Assembly (NCBI RefSeq): GCF_001269885.1
Contig: NZ_LHVH01000013.1
Location: 42,011 to 106,010, forward strand
DNA: 64,000 nucleotides
DNA from: Pseudomonas kilonensis
GTDB lineage: Bacteria; Pseudomonadota; Gammaproteobacteria; Pseudomonadales; Pseudomonadaceae
Direction: 5' to 3'
Position numbers and translations under genes: made by a program. Shown here piece after piece: positions 20,728 to 32,785 of this stretch (position 1 is the first letter of the stretch; each line of letters begins with the position of its first letter). The notes below the pieces were generated by a model. It made no database searches, was not told the origin of the DNA, and saw nothing but the letters and a program-made list of their open reading frames with translations.

Positions 20728-22671
20728 TCAGGCGGAGGGTGGTTTGGGAGGCAGCATCCGCGTCGGCGGTTGGCCGTTGGCGTTGTGCTGGAATATCTGC
20801 GCAGGCTGGCCCTGTTCATTGAAGAACACCTGGCCAATGCCCGCGCTGTTCCACAACCGCTCACCGGCCTCGGCGTGTTCCGGGGTGTGGGGGACGATGC
20901 GCATGCTGCGGCGCTTGGTGAACCAGTTCAGGGGCGAGCGCGGCGAGTAGAGCCAGCGGTTCAGGCGGTCGAACCATTCCAGCAGCGCGGGGGGAAACTC
21001 ATTCTTGATGCCGCTGCTGGTGATCTGCCAGATGCGCGGGCCGCCCTTGCGGTGTGGGATCAATACTTCGTAAACGAAGGAATAATGCACATCCCCTGAC
21101 AGCACCACGTAATTTCCCGGCGTACGCGAGTGGCGGAAAATGTTCAGGATTACCTGGGCAGCGCCGCGATGGGCCATCCAGTTTTCCGCATCCACCAGCA
21201 GCGGATAACCGCACCAACTGAACAGCCGCTGCACAGTCTCGATCAGCTTCACACCGAAGATCGGCGCCGGTGAGACGATGATCGCCGACGGGTGATCCAG
21301 CAACTCTTGCTGCAATTCGCTCAGGGCTTCCCAATCCAGCAGGCCGGAAGGCTGCTTGAGGGTCGTCTCGCTGCGCCAGCGCCGGGTGCGGGTGTCGAGT
21401 ACCACCAGGGCCGGGGTGCTCGGCAGCACATAGTGCCAGCGCTGGAAAGCCAGCAGGGTGTCGATCAGTTTGTCCTGTGGCTCACTGTCGAGGTAGCGGT
21501 CTCGGGCGGTGTCGCTCAGGGCCAAGGTTTGCGCGAGCACGTCAGCAAAGGCATCCGGGTTGTTGCCCCAGCCCTGGCAGAGCATGTAGGCGATCAACGC
21601 GTTGCCGATGATGCGCTTGGAGAACGGATGACCGTAGGCCGTTTCCTCCCACTGCGCGGACAAATTCCAGTCATCGGTAATGTCGTGGTCATCGAAAATC
21701 ATCAGGCACGACAAATGCGCAAACACCCGCGCCACGCCGCTCAGCCCGGTCTTGAACGCATCGATGCGCTGCTGTTCCAGGTCGTAGCGTTGGCGCCGTT
21801 CGACGGTCAGTTCGGGCGGCTGCACCGCGATCAGCGTCCAGGGCACCGGTGACCACACCAGCAGGTACATCGCCATGACCTCGGCGAAGGTCACCAAGTG
21901 ATTGTCGGCGCTGCTGCTGGTGAAAATCGGCTTGCGGGCCCCGCCGAAAAAACGCTCGCGCAGGGTTTCGTTGCTCTCAAGTGCCGGTAACAAATCGGCA
22001 CGATGGTAATAACTGGCCGGGTGTTGATAGAGCTTGGCGCTGTCCGCCACCACGGCACCGTCCAGGCATTCCTCGAACAGCCCCAAGCGTTCGATCAGCG
22101 CATGAATCGCCCGCAACATGGGGCCGGCGACGTCATCGGCATAGACCTGATCGCCGCTCATCATCAGTAATGCCGGGCGTTGCGTCGAGTTTTGCGCCAG
22201 CAGTCGGTCGACACAAAGCAGGCCGTCGTTGGCTGGGTAATGGGGTTTTCGGCAGGAGCCGTGGACCAGTTGCTCGATGCGCGAGTGCAACATGAAATTC
22301 GGGCACGGTACGCCGTCATACAACAGGTGCGGCGCCCAATCGGCAATGGGTGCGCCGTCCACCAGCAGGTCGTAGTCGATCGCCACGTCCTGGGGCAAGG
22401 GGGTGTCGAGCCGCACATCGATCAGATGCACAAACGCCCGCTGCCCCACCGGCACCACGGTGCAGTGCGACGCATCCAGCGCCAGATCGCCCACGCCGGC
22501 CACGCGCAGCGTCAACGCCAATGCTCGCGTACCCACCAGCCACATCACCAGTCGCGTGGGCTCCAGCCGCCGCAACAGCGGGCCGACCAGGACGGGGGGC
22601 AGGGTGGTGACATCGGGAGTGGACGGCAGCATTCGGGGATAAAAGCTCTGTTCAGGGAGAGGCGGGATCAT
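20728..22671 (-). CDS. PhoD-like metallophosphatase family protein
   Basis: The 647-residue protein has motifs of the alkaline phosphatase D/metallophosphatase superfamily: LMMSGDQVYADDVAGP, MIFDDHDITDDWNL and VLSGDVHYSF. These supply Asp, Asn/His and His metal ligands. There is no evident Tat or Sec signal with the ATG at 22671, unlike secreted PhoD, so it may be cytoplasmic. The upstream in-frame extension to 22806 runs through a repeat and is not credible. The Shine-Dalgarno sequence is weak, and an ATG at 22632 is also possible. The substrate is unknown. Confidence 0.83.
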   Translation of the reverse strand: MIPPLPEQSFYPRMLPSTPDVTTLPPVLVGPLLRRLEPTRLVMWLVGTRALALTLRVAGVGDLALDASHCTVVPVGQRAFVHLIDVRLDTPLPQDVAIDYDLLVDGAPIADWAPHLLYDGVPCPNFMLHSRIEQLVHGSCRKPHYPANDGLLCVDRLLAQNSTQRPALLMMSGDQVYADDVAGPMLRAIHALIERLGLFEECLDGAVVADSAKLYQHPASYYHRADLLPALESNETLRERFFGGARKPIFTSSSADNHLVTFAEVMAMYLLVWSPVPWTLIAVQPPELTVERRQRYDLEQQRIDAFKTGLSGVARVFAHLSCLMIFDDHDITDDWNLSAQWEETAYGHPFSKRIIGNALIAYMLCQGWGNNPDAFADVLAQTLALSDTARDRYLDSEPQDKLIDTLLAFQRWHYVLPSTPALVVLDTRTRRWRSETTLKQPSGLLDWEALSELQQELLDHPSAIIVSPAPIFGVKLIETVQRLFSWCGYPLLVDAENWMAHRGAAQVILNIFRHSRTPGNYVVLSGDVHYSFVYEVLIPHRKGGPRIWQITSSGIKNEFPPALLEWFDRLNRWLYSPRSPLNWFTKRRSMRIVPHTPEHAEAGERLWNSAGIGQVFFNEQGQPAQIFQHNANGQPPTRMLPPKPPSA

Positions 22672-22746
22672 AACGCAATGTGCCGGGTTGCTGGGGACGG
22701 TAGATTGACTGGCAAGGAAGCTTGCGCCCGCTGGGCCTGCGGACGC

Positions 22747-22865
22747 TGTGTAGGAGCTGTGTAGGAGCTGTCGAGTGCAACGAGGCTGCGATCTTTCCCC
22801 AAACACTTGAGTCTCAAGCGAAAGATCAAAAGATCAAAAGATCGCAGCCTTCGGCAGCTCCTACA
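22747..22865. repeat. Inverted repeat of the TGTAGGAGCTGC family
   Basis: TGTGTAGGAGCTG is present twice in tandem at the left end. The right arm is CAGCCTTCGGCAGCTCCTACA-like, and AAAGATCAAAAGATC repeats occupy the centre. It belongs to the same family as the element at 11373-11478. Confidence 0.87.
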
Positions 22866-22897
22866 GGCCCAGTGGGACCTTGTTGGGCCTGGTTACA

Positions 22898-23908
<1,011 letters not shown>

Positions 23909-24001
23909 TCAGTGTCCAAAGGCACAGGGCCGACAGGGCGGCCCCATCCCTCTGTGGCGGGCAAGTGGTCCTGCGCCCGTCACGGTGTGTGTTTGCCGGG
24001 T

Positions 24002-25285
24002 TTAACTCATCCCCAACCAGTTAGGCAGCACCAGCGAGATCCACGGCACATAGGTGATCAGCACCAGGAACGCCAACAGGATCATCAACCACGGCATGGC
24101 CGCGCGGATGGTGGCGGGCAGGGACATGCCGGTCACCGCCGAGGTGACGAACAGGTTCAACCCCACCGGTGGCGTGATCAGGCCGATCTCCAGGTTCACC
24201 ACCATGATGATGCCCAGGTGGATCGGGTCGATGCCCAGCTTCATGGCGATGGGGAACAGGATCGGCGCCAGGATCAGGATGATCGCCGAAGGCTCCATGA
24301 ACGCGCCAGCGATCAGCAGCACGATGTTCACCACCAGCAGGAAGGTCACCGGCGTCAACCCGGCATCGATCACCCATGCGGTGATTTGCTGCGGCAGTTG
24401 CTCGGTGGTCAGCACGTGGGCGAAGAGCATGGCGTTGGCGATGATGAACATCAGCATGATGCTCAGCTTGGCCGACTCCAGCAGCACCTTGGGCGTTTCA
24501 CGGAACGTCAGGTCCTTGTAGACGAACAACGCAATGAACGCCGAATACACCGCCGCCACCGCCGCTGCTTCGGTAGGGGTGAACATCCCCGAATAAATCC
24601 CGCCGAGAATGATGATCATCAGCAGCAGGCCCCAGATGGCCTGGCGTGCCGTGCTCAACCATTCCTTCAGCGTCGCCCGTGGCATCGCTGGCAGGTTTTT
24701 CTTCACCGCGACGATGTAGATCGCCACCATCAGGAAAAAACCCAACAGCAAACCGGGAATCACACCGGCCATGAACAACTTGCCCACCGAGGTTTCGGTC
24801 GCTGCGGCGTACACCACCATCACGATCGAGGGCGGAATCAGGATACCCAGGGTGCCGGCATTACACACAATGCCTGCGCCAAACGCCTGTGGATAACCCG
24901 AGCGCACCATCCCGGCGATGGCAATGGAACCGACCGCCGCCACCGTCGCAGGACTTGAGCCCGACAACGCCGCAAACAACATGCAGGCCAGCACCGCCGC
25001 AATCGCCAGGCCGCCGCGGATGTGCCCGACGCAGGCGTTGGCAAAATCGATCAACCGTCGCGCCACGCCGCCGGTGGTCATGAACGCACCGGCCAGCAGG
25101 AAGAACGGAATCGCCAGCAACGTGTAGTGCTCGGAAGTCTCGAACAGCTTGATCGCCAGGGAACGCACCGAGTCGGGGCTGAAGAAAATGATGGTCAGCG
25201 AGCCGGCCAACCCCAGCGAAATGGCAATGGGCACGCCGATGAACATCAGCACGAACAGTGCAATGAACAGGAAGGCAATGGTCAT
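24002..25285 (-). CDS. dctM: TRAP transporter large permease DctM
   Basis: The 427-residue inner-membrane protein has about twelve hydrophobic segments and DctM family marks. These include the opening FVLMFIGVPIAISLGLAGS, the central ALSGSSPATVAAVGSIAIAG and the later LEIGLITPPVGLNLFV. It forms the sodium-driven translocation channel with DctQ for C4-dicarboxylates or related acids. Its start overlaps the end of dctQ by 4 bp, so the two are coupled. Confidence 0.94.
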   Translation of the reverse strand: MTIAFLFIALFVLMFIGVPIAISLGLAGSLTIIFFSPDSVRSLAIKLFETSEHYTLLAIPFFLLAGAFMTTGGVARRLIDFANACVGHIRGGLAIAAVLACMLFAALSGSSPATVAAVGSIAIAGMVRSGYPQAFGAGIVCNAGTLGILIPPSIVMVVYAAATETSVGKLFMAGVIPGLLLGFFLMVAIYIVAVKKNLPAMPRATLKEWLSTARQAIWGLLLMIIILGGIYSGMFTPTEAAAVAAVYSAFIALFVYKDLTFRETPKVLLESAKLSIMLMFIIANAMLFAHVLTTEQLPQQITAWVIDAGLTPVTFLLVVNIVLLIAGAFMEPSAIILILAPILFPIAMKLGIDPIHLGIIMVVNLEIGLITPPVGLNLFVTSAVTGMSLPATIRAAMPWLMILLAFLVLITYVPWISLVLPNWLGMS

Positions 25286-25923
25286 GGCTTGTCTTCCTCG
25301 TGTTCAGTCAATTTGATGGCTTCGGCCGCTTCATCGGCCAGGCCCAGGCCGGTCTGGCGATTCATCAGGATGCGCACGAGAATTTCCGCGAAACGAATGA
25401 ACACCAGCGCGAACCCCACCGGTACGATCAACCCGATATGCCACTGCATGATGCCGAAATGGCCGAGGTCCTCGGCGCCGATCTGGGCAATCATCAAGGT
25501 GTTGATCCATTCGAAACTCGCCACCGCCAGCAGCCCGGCATAGGCGAGGCAGCACAGGCAGGCGATGACACCGATCAAGCGCTGGACCGGTTTGCTCGCC
25601 AGCTTCACCAGCGCATCGACGCCGATGTGCCCGGCGGTGCGAACGCCGTACGACAGCCCAAAAAAGATCAGCCAGCCAAACAGGGCCTTGGTCAGCGAGC
25701 TACTCCAGGTCATCGCCTGGGCCATGCCCATGACAGAGTCGCCGATGGCGAACATCGACTCGCTGGCGGCGGGCCAATGGTCGCCAAGGCTGTAGAACAC
25801 GCTGTAGAGGTTGTTGAGCACCACGTAGACGAATGTAACCAGCGTCATGGCGGCCAGAAGGAAGGCGATGAAACCTTCCTCGAAGTGTTCCCAAATGCGC
25901 CGAAGGGCGTTCATGGACGACAT
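25282..25923 (-). CDS. dctQ: TRAP transporter small permease DctQ
   Basis: The 213-residue protein has four hydrophobic helices and the DctQ pattern LSYGVRTAGHIGVDALVKL. It pairs with DctM in the membrane. It lies 57 bp after the first dctP and overlaps dctM, giving the order dctP-dctQ-dctM-dctP on the minus strand. Confidence 0.92.
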   Translation of the reverse strand: MSSMNALRRIWEHFEEGFIAFLLAAMTLVTFVYVVLNNLYSVFYSLGDHWPAASESMFAIGDSVMGMAQAMTWSSSLTKALFGWLIFFGLSYGVRTAGHIGVDALVKLASKPVQRLIGVIACLCCLAYAGLLAVASFEWINTLMIAQIGAEDLGHFGIMQWHIGLIVPVGFALVFIRFAEILVRILMNRQTGLGLADEAAEAIKLTEHEEDKP

Positions 25924-25980
25924 CTCCTGTAGGGGGAACGACTGGCCGGTGCTACCAGAACAACAGCACCGGCCAACCCA

Positions 25981-27322
<1,342 letters not shown>

Positions 27323-27413
27323 CTGTGGGAGCGAGCCTGCTCGCGATGACGGCGTCACATCCAACATCACCGTCTCAGACAGACCGCATTCGCGAGCAGG
27401 CTCGCTCCCACAG
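27323..27413. repeat. REPIN
   Basis: Inverted GTGGGAGCGAGCCTGCTCGC palindromes; first of three consecutive REPINs. Confidence 0.9.
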
Positions 27414-27460
27414 TTTTGATCCCGGGTGCCCACGGACCCTGCGTCCACCACCGCCCCCCC

Positions 27461-27551
27461 CTGTGGGAGCGAGCTTGCTCGCGATGACTGTGGCCCATCC
27501 AGCATCACCGCCTCAGATAAACCGCCTTCGCGAGCAAGCTCGCTCCCACAG
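27461..27551. repeat. REPIN
   Basis: Inverted GTGGGAGCGAGCTTGCTCGC palindromes; second of three, separated from the first by a 47-bp spacer. Confidence 0.9.
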
Positions 27552-27597
27552 TTTTTGATTGCGGCTGTTCACAAATTCGGCGTCCGCCAGAGATCCC

Positions 27598-27688
27598 CTG
27601 TGGGAGCGGGCTTGCTCGCGATGACGGCGGCACAACCAACATCACCGCCTCAGACAGACCGCCTTCGCGAGCAAGCCCGCTCCCGCAA
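27598..27688. repeat. REPIN
   Basis: Inverted GTGGGAGCGGGCTTGCTCGC palindromes; third of three. The start-to-start spacing of about 137 bp matches the tandem array at 35.3-36.1 kb. Confidence 0.9.
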
Positions 27689-27859
27689 TTGCCCATCTCC
27701 TGGCCCACGTCCTCAGCCTTCAAGGCACTACCTCGTCTGCGGCAAGTGGTATCACCTCATGCCTCGTGGTATGACGACTTATTAATATTTCGCCCGTGGA
27801 AATGATCACGTCTCTGCGAAAAATCTCGTGAGTACGCAAGTTTTATTGCGATGTAGGGG

Positions 27860-27915
27860 TTGACAGTCCGCCAGCAACGTCAGAATAATCCGTAACGTTG
27901 TATGACGACATACAA
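27860..27915 (+). promoter_or_regulatory. Probable sigma-70 promoter with overlapping palindromic operator
   Basis: TTGACA at 27860-27865 and AATAAT at 27884-27889 are 18 bp apart. Just downstream, 27898-27915 reads TTGTATG-ACGA-CATACAA, a perfect 7-bp inverted repeat of the size bound by FadR-type GntR regulators. A related GTATGACGAC lies near 27766. Two FadR-type regulators are encoded 8-9 kb downstream beyond the transporter. Confidence 0.6.
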
Positions 27916-27946
27916 ATAAACAATAACAACATTGGTGTTCCTCCCC

Positions 27947-29101
27947 ATGAGAATCACAGGCGTTCACGTCGAAGTTTTTTCCACCCCTTCGCGCCGTGCC
28001 CAGGACAGCGCCGGCCATGCCCATCCAGGCGATGAGGTCATGATCAAGATGGCTTTGCTGCGAATCGGTTGCGACGATGGCTCCGAGGGCTATGCCTTCG
28101 GCCCGCCCGAGTTGATTCGTCCGCACATCATCGAATCCTTCGTGCGCAAAGTGCTGATCGGTCGCGACCCAATGGATCGCGAGAGCATCTGGCAGGACCT
28201 GGCGCACTGGCAACGCGGCAGTGCCGGGCAGTTCACTGATCGGGCGCTGGCGCTGGTGGAACAAGCGTTGTGGGACTTGGCCGGGCGTGCGCTCAAGTTG
28301 CCGGTGCACAAGTTGATTGGCGGTTATCGCGACAAGGTCCCTGCGTACGGCTCGACGATGTGCGGCGATGACCTGCCGGGTGGCCTGTCGACGCCGGACG
28401 AGTACGGCCAGTTCGCCGAAAAGCTGGTCCAGCGCGGCTACAAGGCCATCAAGCTGCACACCTGGATGCCACCGATTTCCTTCGCGCCGAACCCACAAAT
28501 GGACATCCAGGCCTGCGCCGCGGTGCGTGAGGCGGTCGGTCCCAGCATCGCGTTAATGCTCGACGGCTATCACTGGTACAGCCGCATGGACGCGCTGACC
28601 ATCGGCAAGGCCCTACAGGAACTGAACTTCGCCTGGTTCGAAGAGCCGATGATGGAAGACTCGGCAGAGTCCTATGCCTGGCTGGCGGCCAACCTGGACA
28701 TTCCAGTGCTGGGCCCGGAAAGCATCGCCGGCAAGTTTCATAGCCGCGCCAGTTGGGTGACCCAGAAATCCTGTGACATCCTGCGTGCCGGCGTGGCCGG
28801 GGTCGGTGGCATCGGGCCGTGCCTGAAGGTGGCGCACTTGGCCGAATCGTTCGGCATGGACTGTGAAGTCCACGGCAATGGTGCGGCGAACCTGGCGGTG
28901 GTCGGTGCTATCAGCAATTGCCGCTGGTATGAGCGCGGGCTGCTGCACCCGTTCCTCGACTACGAAGAAGTCCCGGCGCACCTCAACAGCATCGTCGACC
29001 CGATGGATGCCGACGGTTTTGTGCACCTGTCCGACCGGCCGGGGTTGGGCGAGGACATCAATTTCGCGTATATCGAGGCCAACACCCTGTCCCGACATTG
29101 A
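27947..29101 (+). CDS. Enolase-superfamily dehydratase/racemase, MR-like
   Basis: The 384-residue protein has the two-domain enolase-superfamily layout. Candidate active-site residues are Lys169-x-His171 (AIKLHTW), metal ligands Asp206 (MLDGYH), Glu232 or Glu233 (FEEPM) and Glu258 (LGPESI), and His309 (EVHGNGAANL). The Asp that usually precedes the GG motif and pairs with the His is not in its usual place (LRAGVAGVGGIG). Members dehydrate or epimerise acid sugars. The gene heads a transporter operon; the substrate is unknown. ATG 27947 is preferred over an in-frame TTG at 27932. Confidence 0.85.
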   Translation: MRITGVHVEVFSTPSRRAQDSAGHAHPGDEVMIKMALLRIGCDDGSEGYAFGPPELIRPHIIESFVRKVLIGRDPMDRESIWQDLAHWQRGSAGQFTDRALALVEQALWDLAGRALKLPVHKLIGGYRDKVPAYGSTMCGDDLPGGLSTPDEYGQFAEKLVQRGYKAIKLHTWMPPISFAPNPQMDIQACAAVREAVGPSIALMLDGYHWYSRMDALTIGKALQELNFAWFEEPMMEDSAESYAWLAANLDIPVLGPESIAGKFHSRASWVTQKSCDILRAGVAGVGGIGPCLKVAHLAESFGMDCEVHGNGAANLAVVGAISNCRWYERGLLHPFLDYEEVPAHLNSIVDPMDADGFVHLSDRPGLGEDINFAYIEANTLSRH

Positions 29102-29172
29102 TCCTGTTCCACGCCTGAGGCCGATGGCTGCCCGGGCGACAAGTCTTTATAAATATAAGAAAGGACTGAACC

Positions 29173-30795
29173 ATGAATCTCTGGCCCAAGCGCCTGACCA
29201 GGCTGCTGTGTGTCACCGTGGCCCTGTGCGCAGTGCAGGTGCCCGTCAGCCTGGCCCAAGGCGAAACGCCCCCCGACCAATTGGTGGTGGGCATGAGCAT
29301 GATCAATCTGCTGTCCCTGGACCCTGCGGCGGCCACCGGCCTGGAGGTCGCCGAAGTCAACGCCAATGTCTATGACATGCTCCTGGAACAGGATGCGGCG
29401 CAACCGGACACGCTGATTCCGGCCTTGGCGAAAACCTGGGACGTCAGCCCCGACCGCATGCGCCTGACCTTCCAATTGCGCGACGACGTACGTTTTCACT
29501 CCGGTGCGCCACTGACCGCCCAAGACGTCGCCTGGTCGTTGCAGCGCGTGGTCACCCTCAACCGCGCCCTGGCGTCCACCTGGAAAGCCTACGGTTTCAC
29601 CGCCGACAACGTCGTCAAACTGATGCGCGCCGAAGGGCCGCACACCTTTGTCATGGAGTTGCCGCGCGTCACCGACCCGATGCTGGTGCTCAACACCCTG
29701 GCGACTTCACCCAGCGCCTTCATCATCGATCGCAGCGTCGCCTTGCAACATCAGGTCGGCGACGACCAGGGCGCGGCGTGGCTGGCGACGCACACGGCCG
29801 GATCCGGCGCGTTCAAGCTCGACATCTGGCGCGCCAACGATGTGATCCTGATGAGTCGTCATGACGACTATTGGCGCGGCCCCGCGAAGTTACGCCGGGT
29901 GATCATGCGCAACATGACCGAGTCCCAGGCGCTGCGCCTGATGGTCGAGCGCGGTGACCTGGACGTCGCCCGCGGCATGGCCGCCACCGACATCAAGGCG
30001 CTGGGCAAGGTCGATGAGGTGCGCATCCAGAGCATCGCCCGCGGCACGCTGTACTACGTGGCGATGAGCATGCAGCAACCGTTGTTCCAGGACATCCGCG
30101 TGCGCCAGGCCATCCGCCTGCTGATCGACTACCAAGGCATCAATGACGTGGTCATGCCGCACTACGGTGTGATCAATCAGCGGCCCTTGCAGCTGGGGCT
30201 GCCGGCACGCCTGGACGATCCGGGTTATCGCCTGGACGTGGCCGAGGCCAAGCGTCTGTTGGCGGCGGCCGGACATGCCGAAGGCTTCAAGGTGACCATC
30301 CGTTCGCTGACCGATCCGCCGTTCATCAACATCGCCACCAGCCTGCAAGCGACACTGGCCCAGGCGGGGATCCAGGCGACGATCATCACCGGCACCGGCA
30401 ACCAGATCTATGGGGCGATGCGCGACCGCCAGTTCGACATCCTCGTCGGTCGTGGCGGCGGCGGGGCGGAGCGTCATCCGCATTCGAGCCTGCGTGCCCT
30501 GGTGTACAACCCGGACAACCGCACCGAAGCCAAGCTGAGCAACTTCCAGGGCTGGCGTACCTCGTTCTTCAACCCGCAGCTCAATCAACTGATCGAGCAA
30601 GCCGAGCGCGAGCGTGACCCCGCGCGCCAGCGCGAAATCTATGCGCAGATCCAGACCCTCTACGACCAACAGGCCGGGGCGATCATGCCGGTCTCACAGA
30701 TGGTGGACGAAGTGGTGATTCATGCGGATGTGCGCAACTACATCGGCCACACCGCCGCCACCACGCGTCTTCGGGACGTCTACAAGCAGCGCTGA
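29173..30795 (+). CDS. ABC transporter substrate-binding protein, SBP_bac_5 family
   Basis: The 540-residue protein has a signal peptide (about residues 1-29, ending near SLAQGETP). It shows the family-5 solute-binding features of DppA/OppA: the segment LAKTWDVSPDRMRLTFQLRD and VRFHSGAPLTAQDVAWSLQR near the N-terminus. It captures its ligand in the periplasm for the permeases that follow. Family-5 proteins bind peptides but also sugars, opines and nickel. The neighbouring acid-sugar enzyme and KdgM-like porin make a carbohydrate acid plausible. A strong AAAGGA site precedes the start. Confidence 0.9.
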   Translation: MNLWPKRLTRLLCVTVALCAVQVPVSLAQGETPPDQLVVGMSMINLLSLDPAAATGLEVAEVNANVYDMLLEQDAAQPDTLIPALAKTWDVSPDRMRLTFQLRDDVRFHSGAPLTAQDVAWSLQRVVTLNRALASTWKAYGFTADNVVKLMRAEGPHTFVMELPRVTDPMLVLNTLATSPSAFIIDRSVALQHQVGDDQGAAWLATHTAGSGAFKLDIWRANDVILMSRHDDYWRGPAKLRRVIMRNMTESQALRLMVERGDLDVARGMAATDIKALGKVDEVRIQSIARGTLYYVAMSMQQPLFQDIRVRQAIRLLIDYQGINDVVMPHYGVINQRPLQLGLPARLDDPGYRLDVAEAKRLLAAAGHAEGFKVTIRSLTDPPFINIATSLQATLAQAGIQATIITGTGNQIYGAMRDRQFDILVGRGGGGAERHPHSSLRALVYNPDNRTEAKLSNFQGWRTSFFNPQLNQLIEQAERERDPARQREIYAQIQTLYDQQAGAIMPVSQMVDEVVIHADVRNYIGHTAATTRLRDVYKQR

Positions 30796-30829
30796 AATCG
30801 ACGGCCACAGGGCCAAGGCAGGAATGAAC

Positions 30830-31867
30830 ATGTCGACTGCATCCTTTTCAATCTGGACAACTCGGGCCGCTTCGGCGACCCGGCGCAGTGGCTCGGTGGC
30901 GGTGACGCTGCTGGGGTTGCTGCTGCTGACCTTTTTCATCGGGCGGGTGATGCCCCTGGACCCGGTGCTGGCCATCGTTGGCCCGGACGCCGACGCCTCG
31001 GCCTACGCCCAGGTGTACAAAGAGCTGGGCCTGGACAAGCCGTTGTGGACCCAATTCGCGATCTACCTTGGCGACCTGCTGCACGGTGACTTCGGCATGG
31101 CCTTGCTGACCGGCAACCCGGTCATCACCGACATCGCCCGGGTCTTCCCGGCCACCTTGGAGCTGGCCACCCTGGCCATTCTGTTCGGCGTGTTGGCGGG
31201 CTTGCCGCTGGGTGTCTACGCGGCGACGCATCAGGGGCGTGCCGGTGACCATGTCGCACGGCTGATCACGTTGTTCGGTTACTCCACGCCGATTTTCTGG
31301 ATCGGCATGATGGCTTTCCTGGTGTTCTACGCCTGGCTGGGTTGGGCCGGTGGCGTCGGGCGCATCGGCCTGGCCTATGACGGGCTGATCCCGAAACACA
31401 CCGGGCTGCTGTTGATCGACACTGCCTGGTCCGGCGAGTGGGAGGCCTTTCGCAGTGCGCTGCGCCACATCCTGTTGCCGGCGGTGATCCTCAGCTTCAA
31501 CTCGGTCGCCTACATCAGCCGCATGACCCGCAGCTTCATGCTCGAGCAACTGTCCCAGGAGTACATCATCACCGCCCGGGTCAAGGGCTTGTCCCAGCGC
31601 CGCATCGTCTGGGGCCATGCTTTCGGCAACATCCGCGTGCAGCTGTTGACCATCGTCGCGCTGGCCTACGGCGGCCTGCTGGAGGGCGCGGTGCTGATCG
31701 AAACCGTGTTCGCCTGGCCGGGCTTCGGCCAGTACCTGACCAGCAGTTTGCTGCTCGGTGACATGAACGCGGTGATGGCCTGCGTGCTGTTGATCGGCCT
31801 CATCTTCGTGACGCTGAACCTGATCAGCGACGCGCTGTACAAGATCTTCGACCCGAGGACTCGCTAA
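30830..31867 (+). CDS. ABC transporter permease, DppB/OppB type
   Basis: The 345-residue inner-membrane protein has six hydrophobic segments and the DppB-type start in which a proline-rich loop follows helix one. The EAA-like loop is ITARVKGLSQRRIVWGHAFGN. ATG 30830 is chosen because AGGA lies 6 bp upstream; the ATG at 30824 is too close to it. The stop overlaps the next permease start (TAATG), so translation is coupled. Confidence 0.92.
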   Translation: MSTASFSIWTTRAASATRRSGSVAVTLLGLLLLTFFIGRVMPLDPVLAIVGPDADASAYAQVYKELGLDKPLWTQFAIYLGDLLHGDFGMALLTGNPVITDIARVFPATLELATLAILFGVLAGLPLGVYAATHQGRAGDHVARLITLFGYSTPIFWIGMMAFLVFYAWLGWAGGVGRIGLAYDGLIPKHTGLLLIDTAWSGEWEAFRSALRHILLPAVILSFNSVAYISRMTRSFMLEQLSQEYIITARVKGLSQRRIVWGHAFGNIRVQLLTIVALAYGGLLEGAVLIETVFAWPGFGQYLTSSLLLGDMNAVMACVLLIGLIFVTLNLISDALYKIFDPRTR

Positions 31868-32775
31868 TGAACCTGCCCCTTGCTTCCAGCGCCCCCGGCA
31901 GCGCCACGTTGCCGGCTTCCAGTTCGGCGGCGATGGCCGCCAGCACCCTGCGCCTGCTGCGTTTTTTGCTGCGCAACCCGATGACCTTCGCCGGCCTGGT
32001 CGTCGTCGCTACCCTGATGCTGGTCGCGGCTTTCGCACCCTGGATCGCCGGCCACGATCCGCTGCTGCAGAACCTCGCCGGCGCGTTGCAGGCACCCAGC
32101 AGCGCGCACTGGTTCGGCACTGACGAATACGGTCGCGATGTCTTCGCCCGGCTGGTGTATGGCTCGCGCATCACCCTGTACATCGTCTTGCTGGTGACGG
32201 TGATTGTCGGCCCCATCGGCCTGCTGGTCGGGACGGTTTCCGGTTACTTCGGCGGCTGGGTCGACAGCCTGTTCATGCGCATCACCGACATCTTCATCTC
32301 GTTCCCCAGCCTGGTCCTGGCGCTGGCCTTCATCGCCGCCCTCGGCCCAGGCCTGGAGCACGCGGTGATCGCCATCGCGCTGACGGCCTGGCCGCCGATT
32401 GCCCGGCTTGCCCGCGCCGAAACACTGCCGCTGCGCAACGCCGACTTCGTCGTTGCGGTGCAACTTCAGGGCGCGTCCAGTACCCGGGTCATCCTGCGCC
32501 ACATCATCCCGATGTGCCTGTCGTCGGTGATCATCCGCCTGACCATGAACATGGCGAGCATCATCCTCACCGCCGCCGCCCTGGGCTTTCTTGGCCTCGG
32601 CGCCCAGGCACCGTTGCCAGAGTGGGGCGCGATGATCTCTACCGGGCGGCGCTACATGCTCGAAAGCTGGTGGCTGGTGGCGGCGCCCGGTGCGGCGATC
32701 ATGCTGGTCAGCCTGGCCTTCAACCTGTTGGGCGACGGCTTGCGCGATGTCCTCGACCCACGTAGCCAATCCTGA
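31867..32775 (+). CDS. ABC transporter permease, DppC/OppC type
   Basis: The 302-residue protein has an N-terminal cytoplasmic stretch, six helices and family marks of DppC: HWFGTDEYGRDVFARLVYGSR and the late GFLGLGAQAPLPEWGAM. It pairs with the preceding permease to form the channel. It overlaps that gene by 1 bp and is followed after 10 bp by the ATPase. Confidence 0.93.
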   Translation: MNLPLASSAPGSATLPASSSAAMAASTLRLLRFLLRNPMTFAGLVVVATLMLVAAFAPWIAGHDPLLQNLAGALQAPSSAHWFGTDEYGRDVFARLVYGSRITLYIVLLVTVIVGPIGLLVGTVSGYFGGWVDSLFMRITDIFISFPSLVLALAFIAALGPGLEHAVIAIALTAWPPIARLARAETLPLRNADFVVAVQLQGASSTRVILRHIIPMCLSSVIIRLTMNMASIILTAAALGFLGLGAQAPLPEWGAMISTGRRYMLESWWLVAAPGAAIMLVSLAFNLLGDGLRDVLDPRSQS

Positions 32776-32785
32776 GGAACAGGCC

